Part shown: piece after piece, positions 9,867-22,065 of the stretch
How the letters are laid out: each line of letters begins with the position of its first letter
Position numbering within the stretch: position 1 is the first letter of the stretch
Assembly: GCA_946902875.1 (NCBI GenBank)
Contig: OX336342.1
Location: 13,695,523 to 13,759,522, forward strand
Reading direction: 5' to 3'
From: Nematopogon swammerdamellus
Taxonomy: Eukaryota > Arthropoda > Insecta > Lepidoptera > Adelidae
DNA: 64,000 nt
Notes under the pieces: model-generated
Told to the model about the DNA's origin: nothing
Seen by the model: the letters and a program-made list of their open reading frames with translations, nothing else
Databases searched by the model: none
Program-made: the position numbers and the translations under genes

Positions 9867-11479
9867 CAGGATAGAACTAATTGTGACAAGTTCGACTGCA
9901 GTCCTACTGCTATAAGAACGCTCAATAAATAATAAGAGATTACAAATATTTGTAATATTGTCTTTATGCGCGTAGTTGACTTTCTCGGTCAGTTGAAGCG
10001 CCTTCTAGTTACTTATTTCTATGCCTAGTCACAACTTTAAGTGCAGCGTGCTTTGTTGTACAACTTTCTAAAAGTTTGTCAACTGTGTGTCTGGGCGGGT
10101 CGAACCCAGCCCGATTTAGATCAGAGCTAGGATGAGAGGCAGGAATTGGACACGAGATTTTCTTGTTCTGGACAATTTTGTTGTTTTCAGCGGTAGGAAA
10201 GTTTGTATCGATATGCTTTATCAACTTTATTAAAACTATTTGGAGTGCGAAATTAGAGGAACGATATCTAGTCAAATGAAAAATTAACATTTCAACAATC
10301 AAATTTCACATTATTGAAATCCCAATCGCCGAAGTTTTAAAATGTTTAATGTCACGAAACAAATCTTAGTAGTTCTGTCAAAATGGCCTATGGAGTACCT
10401 ATGTGCGAATACATACAGGAGTAATCCTAGATCACTCTAGGGGTTTGTAGTTTGTGAGGACAATGAACGGGGAAGTTTGACATAGGTATAGTTGGAGTAA
10501 TTGTGGAGAGAGCGTCGAAAAAATCGGAAAATGGAAAAAGGACTCAATACAAATAAAATAATCATACATTTTGAAGTGAACAGTGTCCTCGGCACTATTC
10601 CGGTGGCAAAAAGGTTTAGACGAGATTTTTTTAGGTTAGTTCTGTTTTAAGTTGGTTTTAGTTTTATTAGGTAAGTTTTATTTGTATATTTATTTATTGT
10701 TATTTATATTTTGTGTATTTTTTCTATAAAATAAACACGAAATTTACCTTTAGTGAAGACAACAGTTCTCTCATATTTTTATCTATCATATTATATACTC
10801 GTACATAACTTTTTACAAAAAACCTTAAAATTACACAATGTTCGTAACATTAACTTACCTTAGTAAAACACAGAATAAATAATTATAATGAGTACAATAG
10901 GGTCGGAGTTTCTATGACAATGTGGTAATTTCAAATCGGACACTCCTGCTCTCTGAAGGATTGCAGTTTCCGATTGTTCCCCAACTGGGTCCCGATTTAG
11001 GCTTCGGACAATGCCCTCTATCAAACCTCTACAGACAGTTGATGACACTATTGTAATTAGTTCGAACCTAACTGCGGACTCCCGCTATGAATTGATTATT
11101 ACTCAAAGTGCTTTGTGCCGTCTGAGGGCCGTCTTTGTTTTTACGTGAGGTAAAGAGTAAGTAAAGTAAGTAAAGTAAAGAGGAGGTTGAGTAAAGTTTT
11201 GGGCCCAGCACAGTTAGTTTAAAGAAATACAAACACAGAGTTATAATATGTTTATATGTATACTTACGTAAGAATTAAGAATTTGTGTTGCAGCGTCAAA
11301 GTTTTAATTATAAAATTAACAAAACGCCTCACTCTTCAATAAAATAATATTGGTACATACTCGGCAGTAAATTAATAATGTGCATCGAGCTTAAAAAGTG
11401 ACAAACCGGTTGTAGAGCGTCGTCGTCTCAGTCGCAAAGAGGCGTGTGAGTTTGTGAGCATAATACCTACTTTGTGTTT
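9867..11479. other. Non-coding stretch, AT-rich in part
   Basis: No gene recognised. 10620-10745 is T-rich and looks like 3' UTR sequence, with AAAATAAACACG at its end, but I cannot link it to a coding frame. A purine-rich AGTAAAG-type repeat lies at 11150-11195. Confidence 0.4.
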
Positions 11480-11606
11480 TTATGGCGGCTATAATAACAA
11501 TAATTAATAAAAAATAGAAAAAGTAAAAAAATTTGATGGAGTCCCCATACAAGAAACGTGCGGAAACCTCGGTGCGCGAGTCCGACTCGCACATGGCTGG
11601 TTTTTA
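11480..11606 (-). mobile_element. ACCGGCCAAG family fragment (copy 2)
   Basis: Minus-strand 5' part of the family: it reads AAACCAGCCATGTGCGAGTC, then GCGCACCGAGGTTTCCGCAC, TTTCTTGTATGGGGACTCC and TTTTACTTTTTCTATTTTTT. It is truncated before the microsatellite core. Confidence 0.75.
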
Positions 11607-12540
11607 AGGTCCTATTCCGCCGATGCAAAACATGCGAACAATGAGCGTTTTGGCTTATATTATGTGCCATTTGTTAGAATAATTTTCCAAACCAAATACT
11701 CATATTTTTCAATAAAATAATTTTTAATTTTTTTTTTCAATAAAAATATATGAATTATATATAGCATGCTTAGTGATTTATTTCTTATAACATGTAACTT
11801 TTACAAAAAAAAACACGACAGAGGACCATAAATTACGTTTTTTTAGAAGAAATTGTTAAGAAAATCAAGACACCTATACAGAAAATATTCTGGAAAAATA
11901 CAAGAAAAAGATGAATTTATCCTGCTTGTTTTTTTACTTTTTGTATAGGTTGACCCTGGAAAAAGCTGCTAAAACACCATGTTAAACACAATTGTTTACG
12001 ACAAAGTGGGGTTTGAAGGCGGTAAGTAAATAAGCCATATTTTGAGTGCAATTTTTTTTTACAGTTCTCTTTATTCTTGGCTTTCGTGATAAATTTTTAT
12101 ATTTTTTCTGTGTGGCCTGGTTTCTCTGAAATAATTTTTTGAAAATTTCAAAAATCTCGTTTTCTCCTTAAATTAGCATATCGCAGCCTTAACAACGATT
12201 CAATTAGCTGATTTTGTAAGTGTCACATACACGAAAGCTAACGACATTGCTCCATGGAATGATAGATCTCGTACTGACACCCTGCCCCAGGCACTCTGAT
12301 GGCTCCACGCGAAGGGGTGAGGTGAGGAAGACGAACTTTTCTGCCAATTTAAAAAAAGTCGACACAAGGCGCAGTACACATCAGGTGCTCAATCAATTAG
12401 TTCTGTCGACAGAGAGTTTGACGTGTGCGGTGAATGGTGATACATCATACGGCGAGCGAGTGACGGCACGTGTTATCTGCTACCTATGTTGCTGTACAAT
12501 ACATAATGCAAAACACGACATAGAACTTTATATTTCACAG
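11607..12540. other. AT-rich non-coding stretch
   Basis: Contains poly-T/poly-A-rich sequence and no recognisable repeat. A 123-codon frame at 12220-12591 starts with GTG, has no recognisable domain, and runs into the repeat that follows; it is not supported. Confidence 0.4.
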
Positions 12541-12856
12541 AAAAAAACCCCATCAAATGCGAGTTTTATTCGCGCACGGAGGGTTCCGTAGATCCGGTAT
12601 ACCATACCTTTCAAAAAACCATATCCGTCTATCTTTTGTCTTTCTACAATGCAAAATATAAAAACCTGTAGCGCCAGATATTATTGAGTAGCGTGACCAA
12701 GGAGCTTTCAAACAGACCAGTCTTGCCCAGCGGGCGCGGGCGGTGTGGCCTGATCGTTGTTCTGTGAGCGTGACTAACGTACGTACGTACGTAGTACGAC
12801 GTACGTACGACGTAGGCTTAGTAATAAGCTTCCGTATGCATACGGAACACTAAAAA
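12541..12856 (+). mobile_element. Divergent ACCGGCCAAG-related element with ACGT repeat
   Basis: Begins AATGCGAGTTTTATTCGCGC followed by GAGGGTTCCGTAG, and ends GCATACGGAACACTAAAAA. The interior differs from the main family but is shared with 45522-45668 (CATATCCGTCTATCTTTTGT and a GCGCCA block). An ACGT-rich simple repeat at 12776-12815 stands where the GACA repeat sits in other copies. Confidence 0.65.
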
Positions 12857-14081
12857 TGAGAGCAGTGCTTTATTACTACCTATAATGATTATTAAAACAT
12901 GTGCCGCCAGTGCGTAGAATCGGAGAGTAGCGGCACAGAATAGATATTAGTTCCGGCACGACTTCAGAGTCGACTAATCACGCATGATTCACCTTCACGT
13001 GCGCGGGGTCCCCGCGCCGTGGACGCAACTGTTGCAACGGCACGCCCATTTCAATGATATACTCCCAGTTGCTGACGATGTAGCTACCCAGTTTGTTTAG
13101 GCAAAACCTAAACTCTGTACTCAGTGATTTAATTTCAAATTACCTAAACAGTTGAGAAAAACGCTGAAACGGGGAAACAGACGTAGAACTTTCGCACACT
13201 GCGAGCGAGTGCAGTAATTTTTTTATGTAAACCAACATGGGTGGCATTGCTGAGGGATCAATGGTACAGTGCGACTGTAAGTGAGAAATTTAGACATTTT
13301 ATCTCCAGGATGTATAAAAACAGAATTCGTGCCTTGTTATACATTTTATTAAAGATTTTTTCCTACGTACCATTTATCACTCATAGATCTACGATTACTG
13401 TAGCTAAATTCATGGAAAGCGGAGCCGTAAGCTGGCAAAAATGTCTAGGTAGGTATGTATGCCACTCCTACAAGGATTCATAACAAGCTAAATATAAATT
13501 CATTATTACGTGGGTACGTATATGTATACCTACCTACACCACATATCGAAACAGAACACAGCCAGCCGGTGTTTTCGTATTGTGGACTCATTTTGGAAAA
13601 TTTCAATTCAAAATGAGCTCCATAGAATATAAACTCGGCGGCAAACTGAAAACAGTTCCCAGTAATGAAAACATTATTTCTCGAATGCTGAAGAAATAAT
13701 TAAGGAGGCGGCAGCTAAATTCAGTTAACTGTTGCGAAATGTAATTTCGTAAGAAATTTCAACCGCGTGCATTCATTAAATATTAAGGCGTGAACCGGTG
13801 TGCCGAGACGAGCAACTACTTCTCCCTAATATCTTAAACTCACATAAACATGATTGTTGTTAAAGTTGGCTGTCAGGTTGGCCATTCAAGTACTCACTGA
13901 TCCAAACGCCCGTCACCGTCGCCTACCCACGTGGCCTACGGTTTCATTAGAAAAGGTCGTCAATTGTATGATGCATGCACGTGTGATAAAAACCGGTCTA
14001 GTGCGAGTCGGGGTTCGACGCATATTACCAAAAACGCAAAAGGACAATAGACGCATTTAGCCAGATACTCAAACGGCCTAA
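12857..14081. other. Non-coding stretch with possible conserved block
   Basis: No gene is supported. 13600-13850 is repeat-free and base-balanced, with ATTA words and GGCGGCAGC, so it could be regulatory. A short ACCGGTCTAGTGCGAGTCGG word at 13999-14018 is a family fragment. Confidence 0.4.
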
Positions 14082-14388
14082 TACCACAGATTACTTAATA
14101 GTTACTTCGTAACAGATAAATCACTCCATAGCAAATGTTCCTACCTTCGGGCTTTAATAGCCTACTGTTTCACTTCGCCAATCGCTGCGTGAGAAAATGT
14201 ACCTTAACAATCGAGTGTAAAGTCAATGGTGTAAAGTGGTTATTGCTTTGCAGCTGCGCGCAGTTGCGTGGGCGAGCGTCTATGTATACTTCGCGCGGCT
14301 GATGAATTTTCACTGAAATAGACCGCCGGCGGCCCGTCGGGCGGTAGGTAGTTAGCGCGCGCAAGTACATAGAGTGCGTGAGGCCTGC
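14082..14388 (+). repeat. Unclassified ~305-bp dispersed repeat, copy A
   Basis: Runs from ACCACAGATTACTTAATAGT to AGAGTGCGTGAGGCCTGC. A clear match lies in reverse orientation at 47050-47346, with identity over most of its length and scattered indels. It contains GCGCGCAGTTG and GACCGCCGGCGGCCCG. There is no ORF and I could not define terminal repeats, so the class is unknown. Confidence 0.8.
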
Positions 14389-14399
14389 TAATACGCACA

Positions 14400-14465
14400 T
14401 GACCAGATACGCGATTGACCAAAACTGAAATACGTATATGGCCAGATACGCGATTGATCAAAACG
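14400..14465 (+). repeat. Two-copy 40-bp direct repeat
   Basis: The word CCAGATACGCGATTGA(C/T)CAAAAC occurs twice at a 40-bp spacing, just before the element at 14475. Confidence 0.75.
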
Positions 14466-14474
14466 ACGGATTTG

Positions 14475-14921
14475 TGCACCGAGGTTTCCGCAAAACAAAA
14501 AAGATATATATATTGAAACACACATTTTTTGCATGGGGACCTTCTTATTTTTTTACTTTTTCTATTTTTTATTATTTGATGTTATATCCGCCATGATAAC
14601 ACATATTCTCTGAAAATTTTAATCGGCTAGCTATTAAGGATCCCAAGATACAGCAGTAGCCCAGTAGGACAGACATATATTTATCCATATATTTCCCCCC
14701 AAGTACAGTCTCAGGTCAAGAGGGGCGTGAATAGGCACCTTTCAAGCCGGCATGGCATTTGCAACTCCCGCATACGACCGAATGTTCATGGGCGTCGTTA
14801 GACACCTTATGGGTGGCTCTGCGCCACATGTCGCGTTTTGAATAAAAAAAATATATAAAGATAGACGGCGGCAGCGTAAGCTTAGTAATAGGCTTCCGAA
14901 CGGGGCACGGAAATCTAAAAA
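14475..14921 (+). mobile_element. ACCGGCCAAG family element split by a Jockey-like insertion
   Basis: The left part (14475-14690) reads GTGCACCGAGGTTTCCGCA, TTTTTACTTTTTCTATTTTT, GTTATATCCGCCATGATAAC and AATCGGCTAGCTATTAAGGA. The right part (from ~14866) resumes with AGACGGCGGCAGCGTAAGC and GTAATAGGCTTCCG. Between them lies a poly-A-tailed retrotransposon 3' end, so the order of insertion is clear. Confidence 0.75.
14694..14860 (+). mobile_element. 5'-truncated Jockey-like retrotransposon 3' end (nested)
   Basis: Contains CCCAAGTACAGTCTCAGGTC, GGCGTGAATAGGCACCT and TGGCATTTGCAACTCCCGCA, and ends in GAATAAAAAAAATA. It matches fragments at 18280-18434 and 40809-40972. The encoded remnant resembles the ORF2 C-terminus of Jockey-like LINEs (KRGVN-HLSGWNGI in the best copy). 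Confidence 0.7.
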
Positions 14922-17900
14922 GGAATGTGATGCGATTCTGCCTCCAGACTATAAGGCTGCGTTGCTATGTTTACTGCGGCCACCGCGCTGCCACACACAA
15001 TGGCTGACTACTTTTGTACTTGAATACGTTATTCAGCGGTCCTCGCGGTGCGCGTGTGTCGGTCGGCCACTCGGCTGCGCTTCACTCTGAAATTATGTAC
15101 GGATGTGGTTCTGCGAAATGACGCTTGATTATCATATGTTCGGTCAGGTGTTCGGTTGCGTCCTGCATTTCATAATTATGGCTTCTGAGTAGTAAAACTT
15201 GCAATTTTTGCGTTTATGCTAGTAATTTCGGAAAGGTATTTATTTAGTGCTTTAAATGTTGAATTAGCATGTGAGTATCATTCTCGTGCATAACATTGGG
15301 CAGACAATCACGCAATTTCTCATACCAATAATGTTATTTAAATTTCTATGTTCTAATTATTTTGTGATATTTTCTCTTCTCAACTCCCAGAGCTCCGAAT
15401 CAACCTCAAGGAAAACTTATTTCCCTTAAGAGTCTTCTAGAACATTGCAAAAAAAAAAGTGTTGAACTTGGATCATTACGCCCTAGCCATGTCACATTAT
15501 TTCTTTGTCTCCTTTCTTACCTTCTTCAACTAACGAAACTAGTTTTCTCTTTGTTTGCGTTAGATTCCAATTTTATATAAGTTTTTCGTCTTCGCATTCT
15601 TCAGACGATACGGCTGGCGGATGGCTTCGGAAATAGCCGACAGACGACACGGCCCGAAGTGCAAAAAATCCTGGCAAATGCCAACGTAGTTCAATAAATC
15701 ACAGAGGCGAAGACTCTTCAATAATAATATATTTGGTGGAGCTGTCGCGTGTCGTGTGGCGGTGTGCCGGGGCGCCGTCATCGCTTTGTCTTTCATGTCT
15801 CTTATTGGTACAACTCTCCTATGTCTTCCCTACGCGTTTTCTTCAATGATTTTTTCCCCTCATCCAGTTTTGACATGTGACAAATCACGTAGCGTGGTTG
15901 GAGCAATCGGAAGACACTTCAACTCGTGTTTTCTCTTTGGCAAAGCCGGTCAAGTGTGCAAGTTTGAAACGGATTTATAGGCACGGATTACAGACAAGCC
16001 CGATGGTGAAACCGCTATAACGGAAACTCGCAGTTTAGGTATCATAATTGTAATTAATGTCCTCTCAATCTATGCTGATCGAAAAATAAACATAAGAAAA
16101 CTGGGATATCCGCTTACAGGGAGCGCTAATTAAAGTTTCGTGTTGCGAAAGTTCTGCTACACGCTTACAACGTTTACCCCGAAGCAACATTTGTCGAGCC
16201 GTGTATAGCGAGACTCTTCTCACCGCCTCAACTTGCCGGATTGCCCACTTTATGAAAATGTCTATGGCATGCTCACAATTCCTTTTAAAATAGAAATGTT
16301 CTATGAGCAAGCGTTCCATGCGACAGTGGCGGCGGTGTATGAGTGGGAACGTCACAAATGCCTCAATATTTTCATGAACTCCGTAAGAGGCAGGTGCGGG
16401 ACAAAACATGAACGTATCGCGCGAAACACCGAGTAAGTAATCGGATAAGCGGATAACTGCGTCTCGTCGCGTCGTCGTCGCCTGGCTGCGCCCCCCGCCC
16501 CGCCTCACTTCGTCTTACCTCGCCTCGCCCCACGCATCAGAGAGCAGACACCGCTCTATCTAGGTTTCAAAGCGATTCTACTCATTTTCCTTCCCTAGAA
16601 TCTCACGATAAATGCAATGCATGCGATTTAAAGAAAGTTTATATTAAAAAAATCCGGTTCTCATAATAAATATGTGAAAATTCTCTACATATTTGGAAAG
16701 AGACGAAATGTAATTACTTCAAAACAAATGTATATTGAAAAATGTACGGCCCGTAGCCATGTTTGCGAATTAATCAGCGGTTTGTTGCAACAACACGGTC
16801 GGCATTTTACGCTAACCCCGTAACGAAAAGCAAACATCGCTCGCTCGCCTCGTGCCGCCCAATTCTGTCGGTTAAGTGCACAGCCTAAAGCCGCCGACAT
16901 TCTAAAGATCTGCTCACCATTCGCGAATAAGGGAACGCCCGAATCGATGAATGCTGATGAATCAATGGGCCCGATTCGTGATTGATTAGCCAAACAAAAC
17001 CGAGCGTGTGCCTGCGTTCTAATGATGTTTAGTCTCGCTTTTAGCGTCAAATTGATTGCCATTTCTGGGATTAATACAACTCATCTGTAGTCTGTCAATA
17101 TGGTCACGTCGGAATTTCGATTGCGCTTTGCGAGTGCGAGGTGGCGTAAATGAGAGTGTTCGTTCGTTAGGTCAGCCCGCTCCGCTCGGCGGCGCTCGCG
17201 GCACGGTCACAGCGTTGTCCTCGCGTCAATCAGAGCCCGGGCGGGCGGGCGCGCGCTCAGGGCGGAGGAAGTCGGTGGGCGTTTTAGTACCAGCGTGTGA
17301 TTAATTGTTCACCTTATTATCATTGAGCAGTTGATTCATTTTTTAGATTCGGATTCGCTTTGATCAATAACAATAAAGGAGTTATTACTAGCTCCTGTAA
17401 ATTATTGGGAAGTTGTGGGGGTTAGCGTCTTCTGCGTATCATATCAGAATTTTTATTAATACAAATGAAAGAATGGCTCTTCAAAAATCCGCCAAAACCT
17501 GTATTCATCGGTTGTGTAATAATAATAGGTTGAGTTCAGTATCTTGTACCTAATTATCTGTAAATGATAACAAAAATGCAGTTCTTCTAAACGCTTCCTG
17601 CGGAATTCAAGCGCGGCAGTGCCACTCCAGTAACGGTACATGTGGATTTTTGAAGAAGTAGCCCGTGATAACTAGACCAATCTAAAGGCTAAAAACTGCT
17701 GCAAAATATAGAACACGTTTTTGGTTGTAAAATTGTATCATTTTCTATACAAACTACTTACGGTAACCAATGTAGATTTTTTCTTCCGCGTGAACTTTAA
17801 AGACTTAATCTTTAAAGAAACTAAAGAGAATTTGAATGGATTTTTTATAGAAAAATGACGCTATTTGTTATATCTATCGATCTTTTCAAAGTTCTAATGC

Positions 17901-18279
17901 GAAGGATCGCAATTTATGAAAAAATAACCCTTATGAAAACTACTAGATACGCGCTGCGCCGCCGCCGTTGGCGTTACTAGGCGCCTTAAAAAGCAGGAAA
18001 CTTCATACAAAGTGTGAAGTGTGAACTAAACAGGACGCCAGCTCGCCCTCGCTCGACCCACTGTGACAGTAGGTAGTCGTTAATTGGAGTGGAATAACGT
18101 TAGTAGCAACCAGTAGTCGTAGTGGGCTTCACTGTCTCATTATTACACAGAGCCCATGACTGCAGCGCTTCTCATTAGTGCAAATTCATACTCGAGGCCT
18201 ATACTAAATGAAAAAGTTAACGTAACGCGCTCCAAGCATGCACGAATCAATTACTCATACAGAAATATTTAACAACATA
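14922..18279. other. Long unique stretch, possible regulatory DNA
   Basis: No repeat or confident gene was found in over 3 kb. 16100-16450 and 16680-17300 are base-balanced, contain homeodomain-type words (GATTGATTAG, CTAATGATG), and end in a CpG-rich patch (17160-17290). A 147-codon minus frame at 16065-16508 overlaps an open plus frame, shows no recognisable domain, and I could not support it. The regulatory role is inference only. Confidence 0.4.
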
Positions 18280-18434
18280 TTTCGCCCCAAGTACAGTCTC
18301 GGGTCCTTCAAGAGAGGCGTGAATGAGCACCTGTCAGGCTGGAATGGCATTCGCAGCCCCCGCATGCGACCGAATGTCCAGGGCGTCGCTAGATCATCGT
18401 AGCTGGCTCGGCGCCCCATGTCGCGCTTATTATA
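18280..18434 (+). mobile_element. 5'-truncated Jockey-like retrotransposon 3' end
   Basis: Reads as a short ORF2 C-terminal remnant (GSFKRGVNEHLSGWNGIRSP), from AAGTACAGTCTCGGGTCCTT to TCGCGCTTATTATAAAAAA. Its A-rich end runs directly into the ACCGGCCAAG element that follows. Confidence 0.75.
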
Positions 18435-18850
18435 AAAAACCGGCCAAGTGCGAGTCGGACTGGCGCAACGAGGTTTCCGCACCACAAAAAAAAACATTGA
18501 AAAATTTCGATTTTCGATTTGCATTTTTCTAATTAAATAATTAAAGCGAGGACGTGCTTAGTACTAACATATAAACATAAAATATTATGAAAAAACACGT
18601 TTCTTGTATGGGAACCTTAATTTTTTACTTTTTCTATTTTTTATTGTTTTATTTTATATTTGTTGTTATATCCGCCATAATAACACATATTCTGTGAAAA
18701 TTTCAACGGGCTACCTATTACGGTTCAAGAGATACAGCGCCCTCGGACAGACAGACAGACGGACGGACGGATGGACGGACAGACAGACAGACAGACAGAC
18801 GGCGTAGGCTTAGTAATAGGCTTCCGTACGGGATACGGAAACCTAAAAAC
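18434..18850 (+). mobile_element. ACCGGCCAAG family element, near complete
   Basis: About 415 bp, from AAACCGGCCAAGTGCGAGTC through GCACCACAAAAAAAAACATTG, TTCTTGTATGGGAACCTTAA, GTTATATCCGCCATAATAAC and TTTCAACGGGCTACCTATTA, then a GACA/GACG microsatellite (18750-18800). It ends GTAATAGGCTTCCGTACGGG and ATACGGAAACCTAAAAA. This is the reference copy for the short subfamily that lacks the CGCCATCTATGGCG insert. Confidence 0.85.
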
Positions 18851-20338
18851 ACAAATAAAACTAAGCATGCTGGCAAGAATTTTTCCTAAAAAAATTCACA
18901 AAAGCCTTTTGTTTCGTCCAAAATTTAACATGCATTTTCCACAAATTAAAGAGATGATTTAAAGTGCTCTGCCGTGGCAGCATTTTGTGTTGTCGAGTGT
19001 TGATATAACCTATTTTACACAAAATTAAAGTGACCACCGATCAAAAGGTGTGAAAGTGTGTGAAATGAGAAAAAAATTATTACGAAATAATTAAGAAATT
19101 AATCTAAATTCAGCCTGAAGCCTCTTGGGATTATTCCCCTTCTCAACCTGCCTTCATACACCGCTAATACGCTCTACCCATCTACGTTCATCCAGGTTTC
19201 CCTGCTTATGTTGTCAGTTCACATTCGTCAGACGCCCATATTCGTATTATAATGCAAAATTATTTTAGCACTTAAATTAGCGACACAGCACAGGCTGTCT
19301 GTCTCAATCTGACAATCAAAATATGATATTAGCAAGGAATTTCTAAAGTAATTTAGGCAGAGTGTGACGCTCTTGTCTGACGTGTTGCGATATTTGGACA
19401 GACTCTAGCTAGACTCACCTAACAATTATGGACGTTACGTAGATAGCTTTGCGCTCTTGTGTCACAGCTCAAGAAGGGGAGGAATTGTCTGGATCAATGA
19501 AGATATCATTTGAATATGTCTACCGAAACAAACTGTGACGGCTCTGAGTGAGAAGCGAGAGCGTAGGATTTGTGTGAGAGGAATATAGGAGATCCCGTTT
19601 CGAAATTCAAAATTTATTTAACCAAACACGCCATTAGTATAGGCACAGCATATATGTATAGGCATCCGGTCAGACCTGCATGCGCCTTCAGTTGGGAGCG
19701 GCCATAATGCTGCTTGCAAATATTATCATGTGCCGCGACTTACATATTCTAAGGGCAGCCTAGTGTCATTGAACCCGTGATTTATCGTGCCTCTAACTAA
19801 CTTCTTGATTCAGCTCTTTCGCATGCGGAAAATTTGCAAGAACGAAATATTGTCGGTCGGGTATAACTCCCTCCGCGTGTAGACTTTCCAAAACGCTCAT
19901 TAACGCAGGTCCCTAAACTGGACAACGTAGGCAAATAGACGAGCGGGACGATGGACGGAGCGACATACGAGTCAAGTCTGTATGGAGTTGAAGCAACAAT
20001 ATTAGGCACTAGTCAGCCTGTTTATTTTGCCGTAATGACATGTTGTGGTTTGGATCGATTTTATGTATATAGCTGCGCTCGCACCTTGGGTGATTGTATT
20101 TTTTTTATATTCCACTCCACTAAGATTGTTAGGGCAAAGTACAATACCAGAAGTCGCATCATATAATAATGCTTATATACTTTATGCTCAGATTATGTTT
20201 TATTTCGTGTATCTGTACATACGAGTATAATATATACGAGGAGCGGTCCGGTCACATAAAAGTGATAATGAGGTACAAACTCCTTGGAACTAACAGAAAT
20301 AAATACTGCAATGAATAGCTAAGACGTAACAACGTGAC
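18851..20338. other. Unique non-coding stretch
   Basis: No recognisable gene or repeat. Short open frames carry no domain. Confidence 0.4.
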
Positions 20339-20384
20339 AAGTCGGACTCGCGCACCGAGGTTTCCGCACCACAAATTTTTCATC
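20339..20384 (+). mobile_element. Short ACCGGCCAAG family fragment
   Basis: CAAGTCGGACTCGCGCACCG followed by AGGTTTCCGCACCACAAA matches the 5' part of the family. It is followed by a very AT-rich block (20385-20640). Confidence 0.65.
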
Positions 20385-21590
20385 AAATATAAATATTTTT
20401 GGTCAAAAAAATATCAACACCTTTTTATATTATATATAATTTTCACTGAAGACGACAATTCAAGTCAAAATATTTGAATTAACTGTAATTTTATTAATAA
20501 TATTAATATATAAAAATTCATTTAACAAACATTTTGTAAATAAAAATAATATATTATTAACATACCTACCTATGATTACAATACATAAAATACAAAGAGC
20601 TACATAGAATGTATAGAACATAGATACGTCATATAATACAATACTAGACTAAACCACAAGTGAGTAAAAAATATTTCTTCAATGACTTTTGAAAATAATT
20701 TAAAGTTTGGGGAGTGACGGACGTAGTGCGACAGCGAGTACCATAGACGAACAGAATGGACTGTAAATGAATCCGTATAGAAACTAGAGGCGTGACGTGG
20801 AATTCCTAGGATGTTAATATAAAAATATCGCGCTACTGTTACAACTTGACGAACCTGTTATATTATAAACTTTTTTCTGCAATGAAAAATATAATTATAT
20901 TGAATTGGTTGGAGAGGAACCAGGAAGCCAGCCTTACACACAATGCAGCAGATCTATCATTTCAAATGCGTCTGACTGGGCTCTCGTTATCCCGGCTCCA
21001 GTATCTAATAGCAAAATCGTCGCACGCGTTACGAGCGCATTCCGAACAATGAAATATCACCCTTCTGTCCTATACACAAGGAAACAAAATCCATATTGAT
21101 AGAAAATAGGAAGCCAATTAAGAGAAAACGAATAGCCTGCCAATTTAATTATTCACTCATCTATCACGAAGAGAACATAAATTTGAAACATCACAATGAA
21201 GAGATAAAGTGACTTCATTAATTTAACACACCTACCTACATAATATAATTTAATAAAGCAAGTATTATTTTAGCACATTATGTGTTACGCAGAAATACCT
21301 ACATACGTATAAGGTTACTAAGTACGCAATGTTACTCGTCTTACATACGCAGGCCTACATGACAGACAGGCGGGCTCAATTTGTAAGAGACATACATGTG
21401 ATGAATGTGTTTATTTGTTGGTAAAATATATAAGTAAGTATTATAATATATATAATATATATACTGATGCTGTAACGTCACTATGGCTGCGGTAGCGTAT
21501 AATTGCATTCCACGGACCGGCAAACTTGGATGGGACGTGTTGTACATTGTACATGTAATCGATACATTGCACATAATACGAAGGTGTTTA
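20385..21590. other. AT-rich non-coding stretch
   Basis: No gene or clear dispersed repeat. Contains (TA)n-like runs near 21440-21465. Confidence 0.4.
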
Positions 21591-22065
21591 GATGCAACCA
21601 CTGGTTCGTGGTCGGATTCATCCGAAGGCTTTCATTCTTGAGGTGGATTCCAGGATAGCGGCCGATACAGTGTGCTGCCGAAACCAGTGTTTCCTATCGT
21701 GTCTCCGGCAAACAGTCTGGGGATACAGAGTATCCCAGGGACGAGGTCCCTTGAGGAAATTTGTAATTTATAAGATAGTTTTATTTTTAGATATAAGTTA
21801 TATTCATAATTTTTTGGTTTCATTTTAATTTAATATTTATTTAGCTTTTCAATATTTTATTGTATTTCAAGAAAGTGTATTTTATTTAGTAGGCATATGT
21901 GTAAATGTATATGTATATCATGAATGAATTCTATGTATAGCATATAAGTATTTAGTGCTAGTATTCGCATGTACTTTATTATATGAATTTATTTTTATTC
22001 AAGCTCTCCTCTTGTACCCATTTTTGTATGAATTGTGGTGTATAAATACAGGAATAATAGTAATA
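21591..22065 (+). other. Possible transcript 3' end with two tandem hairpins
   Basis: A non-repetitive segment with two adjacent perfect hairpins (21720-21751) followed by a long AT-rich tract, which would fit a retroelement or gene 3' UTR. I found no second copy in the window and no linked coding frame. Confidence 0.3.

Noticed and set aside
12220..12591. 123-codon plus-strand open frame
   Set aside because: Starts with GTG, has no domain and its end is the head of a dispersed repeat.
16065..16508. 147-codon minus-strand open frame
   Set aside because: No recognisable domain, no splice-like borders I trust, and an open frame on the other strand over the same bases. It may be chance in a base-balanced region.
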